From: Limnanthes douglasii subsp. nivea
Taxonomy: Eukaryota > Streptophyta > Magnoliopsida > Brassicales > Limnanthaceae
Length of the DNA stretch: 64,000 nucleotides
Direction of reading: 5' to 3'
Assembly: GCA_036936605.1 (NCBI GenBank)
Contig: JAUPFV010000004.1
Coordinates: forward strand, 285,614,009-285,678,008
The notes beneath the pieces were generated by a model. It was not told the DNA's origin, did no database searches, and saw only the letters and a program-made list of their open reading frames with translations. Both the position numbers and the translations under genes were made by a program. Below are positions 1-12,499 of the stretch, in pieces (within the stretch, counting starts at the first letter, position 1; each line of letters starts with the position of its first letter).

Positions 1-3000
1 CTTTGTCTACAAGAATTTCAAGCTTCTTTTCTAGATGAATTTTCCTCACCTAAAACGAATATACCATACGGATTAGCATCAAAACCCAAGAACTTCAAGA
101 GTCGACGCAAAATATGTTGTGGATTACTATGTTATCGGCACACCAGTAAAGTTATAGAGCAATAAATTAGAGAAATGTACTAATAGAGCTGTGCCATGCC
201 AAATTCTTAGGAAACTTCTTTTGATGACCATGGTTCGAGAAATGCAGGTGTAGAAATAACCAAGACAATCCATCTGAATTTTTGTAACAAAAAAGTTCAA
301 ACTATAAACAATACTACTTTCGACAAAACAAACTTACCCAATCAAGGATAGCACCTTTCTGGTTAGCTGCCTTGCCAAATTCTAGTGCTCGTTGACCAGT
401 GATTAGTTCAAGTAGAAGTATCCCGAATCCGAATACGTCTGTTTTCTCGGACGACTGACCGGTCGAAAGATACTCAGGAGCTATATGCCCGACCGTGCCC
501 CTTACGGCTGTGGTAACATGTGTATCCTGGTGATCCAATAGCTTGGCTAATCCGAAATCACCTACCACAGCCTCGCAATAATCGTCAAGTAATATATTTG
601 CGGCTTTCACGTCCCTATGAATGATCTTCGGATCACACTGCTCATGAAGGTACAGTAGACCTCGTGCAGCTCCTAAGGCGATTCGCTTTCTAGTTCCCCA
701 CTCCAGAACCGGTTTTCCTGTGTTAAGGATATGTATATTTGGTAATTAAAACCGAGAATCGTTTCTCTATTAGAAAAAATTGGTCTAACTAACTCCCAGA
801 AAACCTCTCAAAAGAGGAGAGTAACCCTCGCCATATATAAGTGGATCATGCCAATATCTTACCATGCTCCCTCACGCGTGGTGGGAGGGCAATGTCAATC
901 TACTACAAATGTTTTTTTGGGAGACAATCCCTAATAGGTGAATATTAAGCCTAACTAGGTTCCAAAAGACATCTAGGGAGAAGAGGGTTGCCCTCATGGC
1001 ACTCTATTAGGACAATGTGGGATACTCATTTACACGAGCATAACTTTCGAACCAAACCATTTTTGTATAGTTTACCTTTGAGGCGAGAAGCAACACTTCC
1101 ATTTGACATGTAGGGGTAAACAAGAAGCTTTTCCGCAGGTGTGATACAAAATCCGTAAAGCCTGAGAAGGTTTCGATGAACAGCTAAGCTGATTATTTCA
1201 ACTTCGGTTTGGAACTGAATCTCTCCTCCAAGGGCATTTCCATCTTTGAGCCTCTTGACGGCAACAACACTACCGTCTTGGAGAATTCCCTTGTACACAT
1301 TTCCATATCCACCCTTCCCCAGAAGATACTTGGCGCTGAAGTTATGTGTTGCTATTTGAAGATCTCTGAATTGAAACCTCCTCAAGTTTCCAAGAGAAAC
1401 TTCCTCATGATGACGGTCTATTAAGTTTAGGAATATCAATTAGCTATAAACCTATAACATATAGAAATGTTCAATACGGTAACTTTGACAAACCTTTGAC
1501 ATCGAAGAAAATCTGTTGGTTGCGTCTTTGCCGCCACCAAAGAAGTAGTCCAAATACGAGAATGACGAGAGAGACGCTGCTTACGCTCAAGCCAAACACA
1601 AGTGCTACTTTGTGATGCTTACGTGTTCCCGTGTCTTAAGAAGCATATATGGAGAGTAAAAGTAAGATTTAAAAAGAAATACATCGTTTCCATTCTATAT
1701 TTCGAGCAAACAAAATCAACATGAAATGATTATATAACTACCTTGAGTGTTATTCAAGTTCATTGACATAGGCATTAGTGTAGTCCCATTGCAATCAGGT
1801 TCAGACCCAGTTGGACAGATTAGAGGGTTACCCAAAATACTGCGAAAAGAGAGGAAAAAAGTTAGTAATCCTAGTATTTTCACATTGTAAAATCACATAT
1901 GAGAAAGAGATATAGTGTTAACCTGTATGTTTTAGCAGCAAATCTCGGTACAGGACCACTCATATTATTGTAAGACAAATCTCTGAAGATATAACAAAAG
2001 AGAAAAAAGATCAACCACTCAAGAACACTAAAGTTATTCAATCTATCTAGTTATTCCAGAGTGTTTTCTTGCTGAGCAAACAAGTCAATAATACTATTTC
2101 GCTCGAAATAGTCTTCTAAGTGGCGAAAACAGCCTAAATTGCGAATCAAACTTACAGAAAGGCAAGGTGAGACATGTTAGCCACTGAAACCGGAAATCCT
2201 CCTGTGAGATTGTTATTGTTAAGCCTCCTAAAATCAAAATCAACAAAACTATGTATTACTAACAAAATTTTACACCAAAAGATATATAAACTAAAAATCT
2301 AAACTTTAAATCCAAAACTGAATCTCTTACAAGTATTGCAGGTTTCTCAAGTGTCCTAAAGATGAAGGAATCAGTCCAAAAAAGAAATTATCAGAAAGAT
2401 CAAGTGTTTGAAGCTTCAAAAGCCTGCCAATTTCAACAGGTATTGTTCCTGTTATGTTGTTGTTCTGTAATAGACTGCAAAACAAACACAAAAATGGTTC
2501 AAAATGACATCTTTAGAACAAAAAAAATTAAAAAAAAAACCAAATTTGTGTTGGCTCTTACACTATCTGAAGATTTGTTAAGTTTGCTATGCTTGGAGAA
2601 AGTGTACCAGTAAGATTCTGGCTAGGAGTCCCTCTGCAATTATTATTAAATATAGAAAAGAAAAAACATACCAAATCAATTTCCATATTTATTACAACTA
2701 CAAAGATATATTACTAATTAAATACTAAAAACTTACAAGCCAATGACCAAACTTTCAGGTGAGCAAGTAACCATAGTCCAACTACAAGGATCAACAGCAT
2801 CACCATCCCAGTTATCAAGAACACCATGAGGATCATATAAAGAACTTTTAATGTCCATCAAAGCTTGCACTATAAAATAAATTTAAAATTTTCAATATTA
2901 CAATCTTCTTCTTAAATAGCAAACAAAAAAAAAACCCAAAAAACATATTTAAATTTAAAGATAAACCAGCAAAAAAGTTTGAAATTTTTTCTCAGATTTA

Positions 3001-3099
3001 CTTACCTTCAAAGTTCACTCCTTTAGAAGAAAGCAACCCATTTGCAGAAACCAAAAGCCAAACAAAAGCCAAAATGAAAACTTGTTCTTTCTTTCCCAT
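1..3099 (-). CDS. NIK1: NIK1-like LRR receptor kinase, 11 exons visible, 3' end outside window
   Basis: Plasma-membrane LRR-II receptor kinase of the NIK/SERK group; in Arabidopsis NIK1 acts in antiviral and growth signalling and binds the begomovirus nuclear shuttle protein. Exons, all with GT-AG borders: 3006-3099, 2737-2869, 2562-2633, 2331-2474, 2156-2227, 1923-1982, 1742-1839, 1494-1634, 1076-1417, 338-717 and 1-49 (partial). They join in phase into about 528 residues, out of roughly 630 in the family. Residues 1-25 look like a signal peptide. An LRR N-cap with a DPCSW motif follows, then LRRs encoded by 72/144-nt exons, a TM segment near 234-254 and the kinase: GKGGYGNV at 305-312, Lys326, HRDVKAAN at 419-426 (Asp421), DFG at 439-441, and activation-loop Thr454, Thr455 and Thr460. 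No stop or frameshift is seen, so the gene looks functional. NIK2 or NIK3 is possible, but the exon 2 and juxtamembrane wording fits NIK1 best from memory. Confidence 0.93.
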
Positions 3100-3500
3100 T
3101 TTGTTTCAATTACAAAACTGAAACAGAGAAAGAACTAAGAAGAACAAAGAGATTGGTTTGAAAAAACAAGAGCAAGTTTTTTAAAAATTGGGTTACTTTT
3201 CTTGTAGGTAATGTTTGGTTTGGATCAGTAACTAAGTGTTTTTGCTCCTTTTGATACCAAGAAATCAAGTGTCAGAGACCCAAGAGAAAAAAAAATGGTC
3301 ATTGGTAGTATAAAGCTAAGCAAGCATGCCAGTCACTAAAGTCAGGGAGAGAGATGTAAAGAAAAGGAATATGTATTTGTATATATAATTGTCCATAATT
3401 TTATTTGAAGTGTCTGATTTTTATAATTTAAAGTAAGAGCACTAGCATACCAAACCTTGGAATTATTCTATTTATAAAGAATATAGTAACTTTTTGCATG
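3100..3500 (-). promoter_or_regulatory. Probable 5' UTR and core promoter of the NIK1-like gene
   Basis: This is the DNA directly upstream of the NIK1-like ATG at 3097-3099. Read on the minus strand, a TATATATA-type element lies near 3380-3390. That would place transcription start about 250 bases before the ATG, with an A/G-rich leader between. The assignment rests only on position and the TATA-like string; no transcript evidence is available. Confidence 0.4.
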
Positions 3501-4765
3501 TTGATTTACTATTTATTTTTTGTCTTGGGATATTTTTGTTGTATACTAGTCACCAAAATTGTATTTACAGCTGGAGTATAATTTAGTTTCTGTTTTTGTA
3601 GTATCTAGTTTGTTTCGGTGTTTCAATAAATTTCATATAGATTTGGTTCTGTAATATATTATTCTATGCTTCTAATTTGATATATAGATCTGCCATTTAA
3701 ATCTAAGACTTTGAATTCATAGAAATAAACCATAAGAGAAAATGTTAAAAAATTGTTAAATTAACTAACAAATTGTTCGATAAACTAATACAATTCGGAG
3801 TAATTTTATTAGATTTTAAATAGCAATTAGATATTTAGATCGGTTAGACTTTTGAATTCATTGATATTAATAATAACTAAAACAAATGCGTTAAATTGAC
3901 TAAAAAAAATTGGCGTATCTTTAAAGAAATAATATTATGTTTTTAATAACATGCAAGTGTAGGTTTAAATAGTTTGGATCATGATAAAATATCGTTCGAT
4001 TTACATAGAGATATGTCAGTATTTAAGTTGACAAAAAAATCGATAATAGTGTGGAAGCATTTCAACAAAAATAAGAACCATGTAAAAACTAATATGATGT
4101 TTGTCCACAACACTAGGCGCTATGTGCCTACATTAGCATCACAAATGAGAGAGAGGTGCGTAACTGTAAAGTCGAGGTAAGAAATACAGCCAACTAAATA
4201 ATACGTGAGGAACAACCAACACTTACAAAAATCAACTCTAATTTTCAAACAAAAAAAAACTGCAACCAACAAACGAAGTAAGAAATGAAGCATATGATTA
4301 CATTGGTTAAACAACTTTGGATCCAAATAATTTAAACCTAAGGCCACATAACATACAGTATGACATCACAGAAGTGAGGGCAAGATGAGAGCCAATAGTT
4401 CATGAATACCTCTTCCACCAGACATGATAATTTTTTAACACCAAAACAAGCACACCAAAAATAATAGATAGAGGGAGGGCAATTAGAAACTTATTTATAC
4501 TAGAAAGACCAATACATGTAGTTGATAAAAAGAATCCAAACTTGATGTTGTCCATGATACAGTCTAAGATTGTTAATATGCATTTGGACATGAACGCACT
4601 AAAAAAAATCAAGATATATGTTTCGGATAAAAACTAAGACTATATAAATATGATGCAAACAAAATAAATCAAATTTTTATTGTTTATAAAACTAGAAAAT
4701 GATAATATATATTTTTAAATAATAGTTTTCAAAATTTTCAAATTTAATAATAATTTTATATCCAA

Positions 4766-4832
<67 letters not shown>

Positions 4833-6240
4833 TAGAAAAAATGATTAAATAAAATATAATCATAATCGACTTGGAGATAAATTTCGATCATCAAAAGAAT
4901 TTGTATCATAAAAATGAACTAAACATACATATAAAGTTGATCAAAAGCAAAAAGGTCAATGTTCATAGTGCAGAGAAGGGTTCACGACAGTGACCCATAA
5001 TTTTTATATTCTGCAATGCTGTAACAACTGGATATATGAAACTCTTTAAAATATTAATTTAGTTGTATCGATAGGATCGCTACAATGAAAGTAGTAACAG
5101 TTTGACAACAATCGTAAATCATTGTGCCACAACAATAATCAATGTGCGTCACTGCTACAATGACGAACGAGTGCCCATTATAAATTTTTTTTTATTTTTA
5201 AAAAAAAAATCCAACTAGAAACCTTTCCGACCAGATATAGATATAACTTTTTGTATGGGTTAATTGAATTATAAATAGGATATTAAGATAAAAGTTATGT
5301 ATACACAAGTTTTGATTTTCCTAAATCTTTCTAGCGAAAATATCTTCTTCATTTACCACATGTCTATAAAATTTGAATTTTGATATATAGTTGCTTGAAT
5401 TCAGAAGTAACTAAACTTGATAAATGTTTTTAAAAAAATCCATAAATAGATTAATGCATAAAGGATAGATTTGGAAAGCATATGTATACATGTCTTAATA
5501 TTACAACGATATTGTAGTGTCCTTTCAAGCAAGAGTTATCCAATGCTTTAATAAGTTTTTATTTTTGTTACTATTTTTTAACATTAAAAAATAATTAACA
5601 TGAGTGACAACAAAAATAGTTATGGCTATTATCAATGTTGTGAATCAATACTTAGTTTGTTTGGACCGTTTCGATTGAACAAATTTCACACATTGGGTAG
5701 ACAAGCTAACTTTCTTGCTAAATATATTGAAATTTCATTATATCTTTGATCTTAAACTAGAAAAATATACATGGGTATACCATCACTGATACTTGTGAAA
5801 TCAATAAAAGAATATGCAAGCGATAAGAAGATAACCTTATATGTTGGAGACATATCTTAAACAATCTTTCAGACCAACTATGATCTTTACACTAACAAGA
5901 CTTTGGTTTTAAATATATGAATTGCATTTGAAGAAAAGTAAAAGACTAGAAAAGAACATACATTTTTTTAACTATCCCAGTATTTTTATTATGAATTCAT
6001 TGACATATAACCATTTATACCCTAAATAAATGAGTTTAAATCATAATTTTATATTCATTAGTATAGTTCTTCCAAAACAAATCCAAGTAGAAGAGTTCAT
6101 AGAAAAATTGTATTTTTCTTAGAAGGATTAACAAAAGATGATACTTCAGATGTCGTCCAAAGAGTATAGTTTAGGGAATATCCAAAAAGAATGAGAATTG
6201 AGGAAGAATCGCATGTTAAAGATGATAAAAAATAATCAAG
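3501..6240. other. AT-rich intergenic DNA, no gene recognised
   Basis: Both strands were read for protein similarity and nothing was found beyond short chance reading frames. The only structure seen is the TA microsatellite listed separately and homopolymer A/T runs. Confidence 0.6.
4771..4829. repeat. (TA)n microsatellite
   Basis: About 29 uninterrupted TA dinucleotides. Likely to be length-polymorphic; nothing else is attached to it. Confidence 0.97.
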
Positions 6241-6243
6241 GGT

Positions 6244-6445
6244 TTGACTGAACCAGACCGGACCACTAATCATATCTGTCCATACTGGAACGAACCGATA
6301 ATATTTTGGTTAAATTTATAGCAACGAACCAAAACAGGTAAGAATTGGTTTGGTTCAGTTTGGTTCCAGTTCCAATTTTGGTTCGCTCTAGTTTTGGTTC
6401 AGTTTGGGTTTCAGTTTTTTCGGTTTTAATTTTGATTCATAACAT
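6244..6445. repeat. GGTTC/GAACC-rich fold-back block
   Basis: The first ~90 bases carry repeated ACC/GAACC words (near GAACCAGACCGG and CGAACCGA). The following ~110 bases carry the complementary words (GGTTTGGTTCAG, GGTTCGC, GGTTCAG), so the two halves could pair as an imperfect hairpin. Similar GGTTC-rich DNA occurs at 33,740-34,295. In plants such words are common in subterminal parts of hAT-type elements, but no clean terminal repeats or target duplication were found here. Confidence 0.5.
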
Positions 6446-6844
6446 TTTAAAAAAATCCAAATTTATTAAACTTAAAATGAATACAAAAAAATTTAAAAAA
6501 ATTGATCAAATTCAACGTTTTCTCATCTTCCAAATTGCATAATAAATATTATAAAGATTAGTTTTGACTACCTAGAATTAAACACCACTAATTTGTTACA
6601 TTTTAAAGTCAAAAGACAAAAGTCTATAACAAACCATGAAAATAAAATTGTAACAACCCTATTAAATATTTTTACACTATAAAATAAATTCTATAAAAAC
6701 AATCGGATAGAATTTTGATGGCAGCAAAAAAGCAATCGAGTTCGTCTTGAGAATCTATAAATAGTGTAAAATATATATACAGTTTACGATTGATGTATTC
6801 CACGAAACTCGAGTTCGAGACATCTAATCCTTCAATCTGACCGG

Positions 6845-7490
6845 TTGGATTATGATTCGGTGCTACGGTTCGGGAGAAATCATTACTGGAACAGTGCTGA
6901 TTTTTGTTGGTAAAATCATAGATTTTTTTGATTTTGATTGGAAATTAGATTTCGATTTAGATTTGGTATTTGGATTTAGTATTGAATTTAGTTTTGGATT
7001 TAGATTTTGTATTTGGTATTTGAATTTGGCATTGAGATTCGTTTGGATTTTGTTTGGGTATTTGACGTTTAGATTTTATTTTGATTTTGTTTGATGTTTG
7101 GACTTTGTCTGACGTTTTCTTAGATCGAAGTTTATCGTTTTGATTCATTTTAGTGTTTAAAGTTCGTTTTTTGTTTGAATTTTGGATTTTATATATATTT
7201 AATTTGGATTCGTTTGGACTTGATTGGATTCGATTGGATTTGTTTGGCTTCGTTTGGATTCCTTTGGTGTTTAGATTTCGTTTGGATTAGTTTGGAGTTT
7301 GGAGGTTGAAGATTAGAGTTTGGAGTTTCAAGATTGGAGCTTATTAGAGTTTGGAGATTGGAGTTTAAAGATCGGATTTCGACTTTTGGGTTTTAACGTT
7401 TCGATTTTGATTTTGGCGTTTTGTTTTTATTTTGGCTTTCGATTATGGTTTTGAAGTTTGGTGTTTTGTTTTTGCTACAATTTTGGTTTT
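6845..7490 (+). repeat. Degenerate T/G-rich minisatellite-like tract
   Basis: About 650 bases built from variants of a 6-base TTTGGA/GATTTG word, with very few C residues and few A runs on the plus strand. Reading frames here on both strands are by-products of this composition (for instance Phe/Asp/Gly/Leu-rich or Lys/Gln/Asn-rich strings) and are not called as genes. Confidence 0.75.
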
Positions 7491-8850
7491 TATTTTGTGT
7501 AACAAACTCTCAATGCAAGAATAAACATTGCGAGTTTGAGAGATGGTGTTATAGATATAAGGTCAAGGCCCATTAGCTCATATACTTTATCAATAAATAA
7601 TAGCTTTATGTAATACACACTTTCTAATAAACAGAAACCATAGCCGCTTGTTGGTGGTTACTTCTCTTTTTTTCCCTCTTTGTTTTTTAACAATATGTTG
7701 GCCGTTATCATTGAGAAATAATTTCAAATAACTTTTAATACAATTTGGTATACGTGTGACATGTGTTTTTAAAGACGACACAAAAATTAATGTAAGTGTT
7801 GTATATATAAGAATCCTAAAGATAATATCGTCTTTCATAAGAGAATGTCTCTTGAGTTCATTTCAAGTTATACATTTTGAAATTGATATTGCACGACCAA
7901 AACAATGCTAAGAGAAATCGTGGATGAATAGATGTCTAAAATGATTGTATGTGTCATATCGTTGGGTAGGTCATATGGAGAGAAAGGTGACTATCAATAT
8001 TCTTCAATCCAATTTTGTTGTTTGTACACTAAAGTAAAATTCAAATTAAAAGATCTTTTATCTTTTTTATCTTAAAGTTTGTTAAATAATTTAATCAAAA
8101 TTGATGTTGAGATAAAAAAAAATAGGATCCAAAAAGCAAACTAAAAACACAGTCCAAAGATTTGGAGCCCATTTATTTTCACTGCTTGAAGTGATTGTTA
8201 CGGGTCACAAATAAATGATGAATCTCAACACAACAAGTTTATCAAACTTAAAAATTCCAATGATAAAGTTAGTTTTCACAATGCGAAGCAGTGTTTGTCC
8301 TAGTGCTCATAATTTCGACATTTTGTATTGTTTATCGAGACCATTGGAATTTTTTGGAATTTTAAGGGAACTAATTCGCCGCAACGGAAGTTGTTATAGT
8401 TGGGCAACAGTTTAAATGTTGTTGGTAAAAAGTATTTTGTTTTTAAAAAATACATATATTGAGATGATATGCATTTTTGATCATTTTGTAGAAATTTATT
8501 GAGGTCTATAAATAGATTAATAAGTTGAGAAATTTTTTTAAAAAAGTATTTTTTTACATATAAATGATTTATCTCATTTAGTGATTTTGTGTCAAAAAAT
8601 ATTTATAATTTATAATTATTTATATAAAATATAAAAAAAAAAATTATATTTCGAAAAAAAAAGTTTATATATATAAAATTATTTTTAAAAACATATTTTT
8701 ATATGTTTTAACTTTTTTTTTTTACTTTTCCAACTAAATTTCCTTAACTATTGGACTATTTTTATTTTTATTTTTGTGAGAATTTTGTAATGTTTTTAAT
8801 AGTTCAATTTATATTTATGTGGATAAGAATATAATTTAACTTTAGGAATT
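7491..8850. other. AT-rich intergenic DNA, nothing recognised
   Basis: Only short chance frames and A/T runs are visible. No similarity to a known protein or repeat was seen on either strand. Confidence 0.55.
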
Positions 8851-8852
8851 TT

Positions 8853-9070
8853 TTGAAAAAAGAAATTAACCAAATTATAAGCCACCCGATATTAAACAAA
8901 ATTTGCCAGCCTGATGTAGCTTGTGCTGTACAAATACTAGTAATAAATACTGTAATTTGTTGGGTGTTGGGAGCTGAGACAATGGAGAATCCAAACATTC
9001 CCTGGATTTGGCCATCAAGTAAAAGGCCCAAAAGAGTTGCTTGATATATTCCTTTTCTTTTTATTTTCAA
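8853..9070. other. GC-richer island with overlapping frames, unidentified
   Basis: Against very AT-rich flanks, roughly 8,880-9,045 is visibly GC-richer. It is open on the plus strand for 63 codons (ending in a SSKRPKRVA-like string) and on the minus strand for 88 codons. I do not recognise either product. It could be a captured exon fragment or a chance island; the flanks do not help. Confidence 0.2.
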
Positions 9071-12000
9071 CTCATCATGCGAGAGAATCTCGAGGAGGAA
9101 ATTCGGGGTTTTGGTGCTCGTGATTGTTTATCATCACTGTGGAACATATCCTGTTCTATTATTGAGCTTATTAAAGTGTAGAAGAATATATTCGTATTAT
9201 AATTTTTATAAGAAAAAAGGTATTAAACAAATATTTTTTCAAATATTAAGTTATATTTACGTGAACTTAAATCAAAGTACAAAAATACGTAGTTGGATTT
9301 AAAAATAGACCGAACCATGCTACAACGTAATGAAAATAACATAAAAAAAAAATCGGTTCAATAAATTGGATAAAAAGAAATTAGATAAACGTTGTAAACA
9401 GAACAGAAAACTACAAATCAAGCAATGTAAATCCACATTTATTATCTCAAATAGTCTATTGCGTCAAACATATTAAGAAACGAGTGGTAACTGTTTACAA
9501 GAAAAATAAATAGAATTCAACGAATCTGAACCGTAGATCTAAAAATATACGGTGTGGAAATGCGGAAGTGAATACAGGATAGAAGCTTAAAGAAATTGTG
9601 TTCCGCCAAAACATAGTATGTTATCACGCCAAAGCATGTACTCTAAAGATGATAGATATGAAAGGTAGACTAGTTCGACATCTTTTTAATCTCGGAAGTC
9701 CAATCAATGTCTTTTATTGTGAATCTGAGCTTAAAACTAGATGCATCACATATACACTGAATGAAAGAACAGTCATAATGGATTCAACACATGAGTTGCA
9801 CAACACATATTCTGAAGGGAAGTTTAGTCCTCAATTAATAAGTTTATATCGGACATAATGTTCATCATGGATATCAAACCAAAAAAAAATGTCGAGGTAT
9901 ATTGTTCTTATATCTACAAACTCAGCTCACCCAACACAAGGAATAAAGTACCAAAATAACATTGTAGGTGTCTTTTATTGTGAAGTTTAACTTCACGCTC
10001 TCGACATTCCCATATTAAGCATCGTTATAATTGATACTAAGAGTAGGGAGCAAGAGAATGAGGTTATTTATCTTCTAGTTTACGATGGTTTATAGCACTT
10101 GCAGACCTAATTTGGATCGATTAGTTCTTGAGTACATCCAAAATGATGTCGGATATCTTAAGATTGTTGTCAAGTCTTAAATCGTGAATAAAACTTTACC
10201 CATAATGGTTGACCAGAGAGGTAGGAAGTAGCTAATGGTCTTACCATAAAAATATAGTCTCCTCATTAACAATCGCCACCCTGAACATTTTTATAGCCAG
10301 AGACCTAAGACGTAAGATTTTCCTCTATGTTCAAAAGTGAGAGGAGTCAAGATTTAAAATACCAAAAAAAATTATTTTTAATCTTTTCGGTATTAATCCG
10401 GGCCCAAGAGATAGATTTTTTATTTCTACTAATATTGGACCACATATGTTTGAGGATAATCGTCTCTAGGTTTTTAGATTCAAATCTCAAGACCGCCTTG
10501 CAACATGAAAAATGTTGCGTTAGACCAACCCCTCTTAGCCTTTGTAATCTTAATTTCATGACCTGGCTATAGAAAATATTGAAAGAATTGGGATAGTTCT
10601 TTAATTATCCTAAACAATAACATAAACATTGAAGGCCATTATACATAGCCTACAAAAAGGATTGATTTTTTATGTTGCTTTGATCTATTATCTCCAAACA
10701 CGAACTTTTGATAACAATTATTTTTTTTCTTTTTTAAAGTTATATTTAAAAAACAGTAGTGTTTTTATATTTTAAAAAATTAAATGTTAAATTAATATTT
10801 GTTCATAACAATAAATCATTAGTATATAATTGATATAAAATTATTACTACTTTTACTATTAGAAAAACCTACTTAATATTTAATATAAAAAATATAATTG
10901 TTTAATTATAACATTATAATAAAACAAATCTCTAGTTTAAACGTGTTAGTATCCTTTGATAAAATTTTACTAATTTTTTGATATAATGATATGTAGTTTT
11001 TATATCATATTTATAATATTTATGATAATAATAATAATAATTAATATATAACAATATATTATTATGGTTTGTTTATATAAATTGTTAATGTTTTAAATAT
11101 TAGTTATTAAGTGTATTTTTACGGTAGGTGATGCTAAATGCGGTTAGCATGATCCAAATATGTAAGTAAGGGAATTAAAGAAAAAAATTATAATATTATT
11201 TCGGGTAAGACAATAGAATTGGTAATATCTCATTAGATTTTTATTACATAGAATTTTATCATATTTATAGGAAAAATTTAATATGAGAGATATTAAAGAG
11301 ATGCATGGAAGATATATTAATGGATTTTAATTTAGTGTGCAATCGTTCAAGTAACATATAATCTATTTATTTGGTTTGTTTTTGCAACCATGTTACAATT
11401 TAATGGCTTCTCTTTTATGCGGGTCATGTAATTGGGTTTGACTAATTTCACTTTCATCGGTAGTCATCATAGTCTTTATTAGAGAGTCTATGAATGACTA
11501 AGTTTCATTATATACCTCATATTCTTGTTATCTTCATTTTGCCTTTGTTCGGATTCATACGAGTCTTGGCATATATTCATGTTATATTTTGATGAATTTT
11601 ACTTAATCCAGCTCGACGAAACCTCGAATGAGTCTTTGTAGTAATTCGCGTTAACCATGCTCCTACTTTACTATATACATTTTCCGGTCAAAACCTCGTT
11701 TAAGGAAAACAAATTCTATTTTTTCAAAGGTTAAAAAAAATGAAACTAATAGATAGCTTGTTTTTAGGTTTGTTAGAACATCCGACCATATCAAGAGGAT
11801 ATTTTCTGAATTTTATATTACTTCAGATTGCACCTATGTATATGGGAGTAGTCGTTGGTCCCTTTCTTATAGAATGAATAAATGACTAAACTAATATGGC
11901 TGAAGCAGTTAGACAAGTGAATAACACGAGTTTGAGATTCAAAAATACTATGGTGGTGGCTCGTTGAATTTGAAGCTAGCCACATGTATGTTTTGTCGTG

Positions 12001-12499
12001 TCCAGCTGACCGAATATATGTACTTGTAGAAGAAATAAAATAATCATAGATATTGTGCATTTGAATTTACACCTGACCATAATTGATTGAAATTAATGCA
12101 AAAAACATGGCAGAAGCATATGTATTGAGTTAACACTTCACACATGCAGGCTATTCATTTCTTAACGTAGGTTCTTTCACATGTGTAAAATCCATGAGCT
12201 TATCATGAAATTAGATCAGGACTTTTGAATTTAAAAGATATGTAGGGTTATGATTTCATCACCTGAAAATATAAAAATGACCCGTATGTTTCAATTTCTA
12301 TTTTTATTCATCTTATTCTATCATCAATGCTCAAGATTGTAAGAATGTATTTATTAATGTTTATTACAAAACTTCTGAAACCATCATTCATATGTTTAAT
12401 CATCTTTAGATTATTACCCTCTTATATTAAAACTAAAGGATTCGTGAGAAAATGGTTAGAAAAATTATCCCAAAAGACGAATTATATCATGAAAATATG
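9071..12499. other. AT-rich intergenic DNA, no gene recognised
   Basis: Short frames exist (for example 9,598-9,858 plus) but none matches a family I know and none has supporting splice or context signals. The stretch 10,700-11,350 is almost pure A/T. Confidence 0.5.

Noticed and set aside
2362..2613. Plus-strand frame of 83 codons inside the NIK1-like gene
   Set aside because: Overlaps LRR exons read on the minus strand with correct splice sites.
6852..7148. Phe/Asp-rich and Lys/Gln-rich frames on both strands
   Set aside because: Products of the T/G-rich repeat tract.
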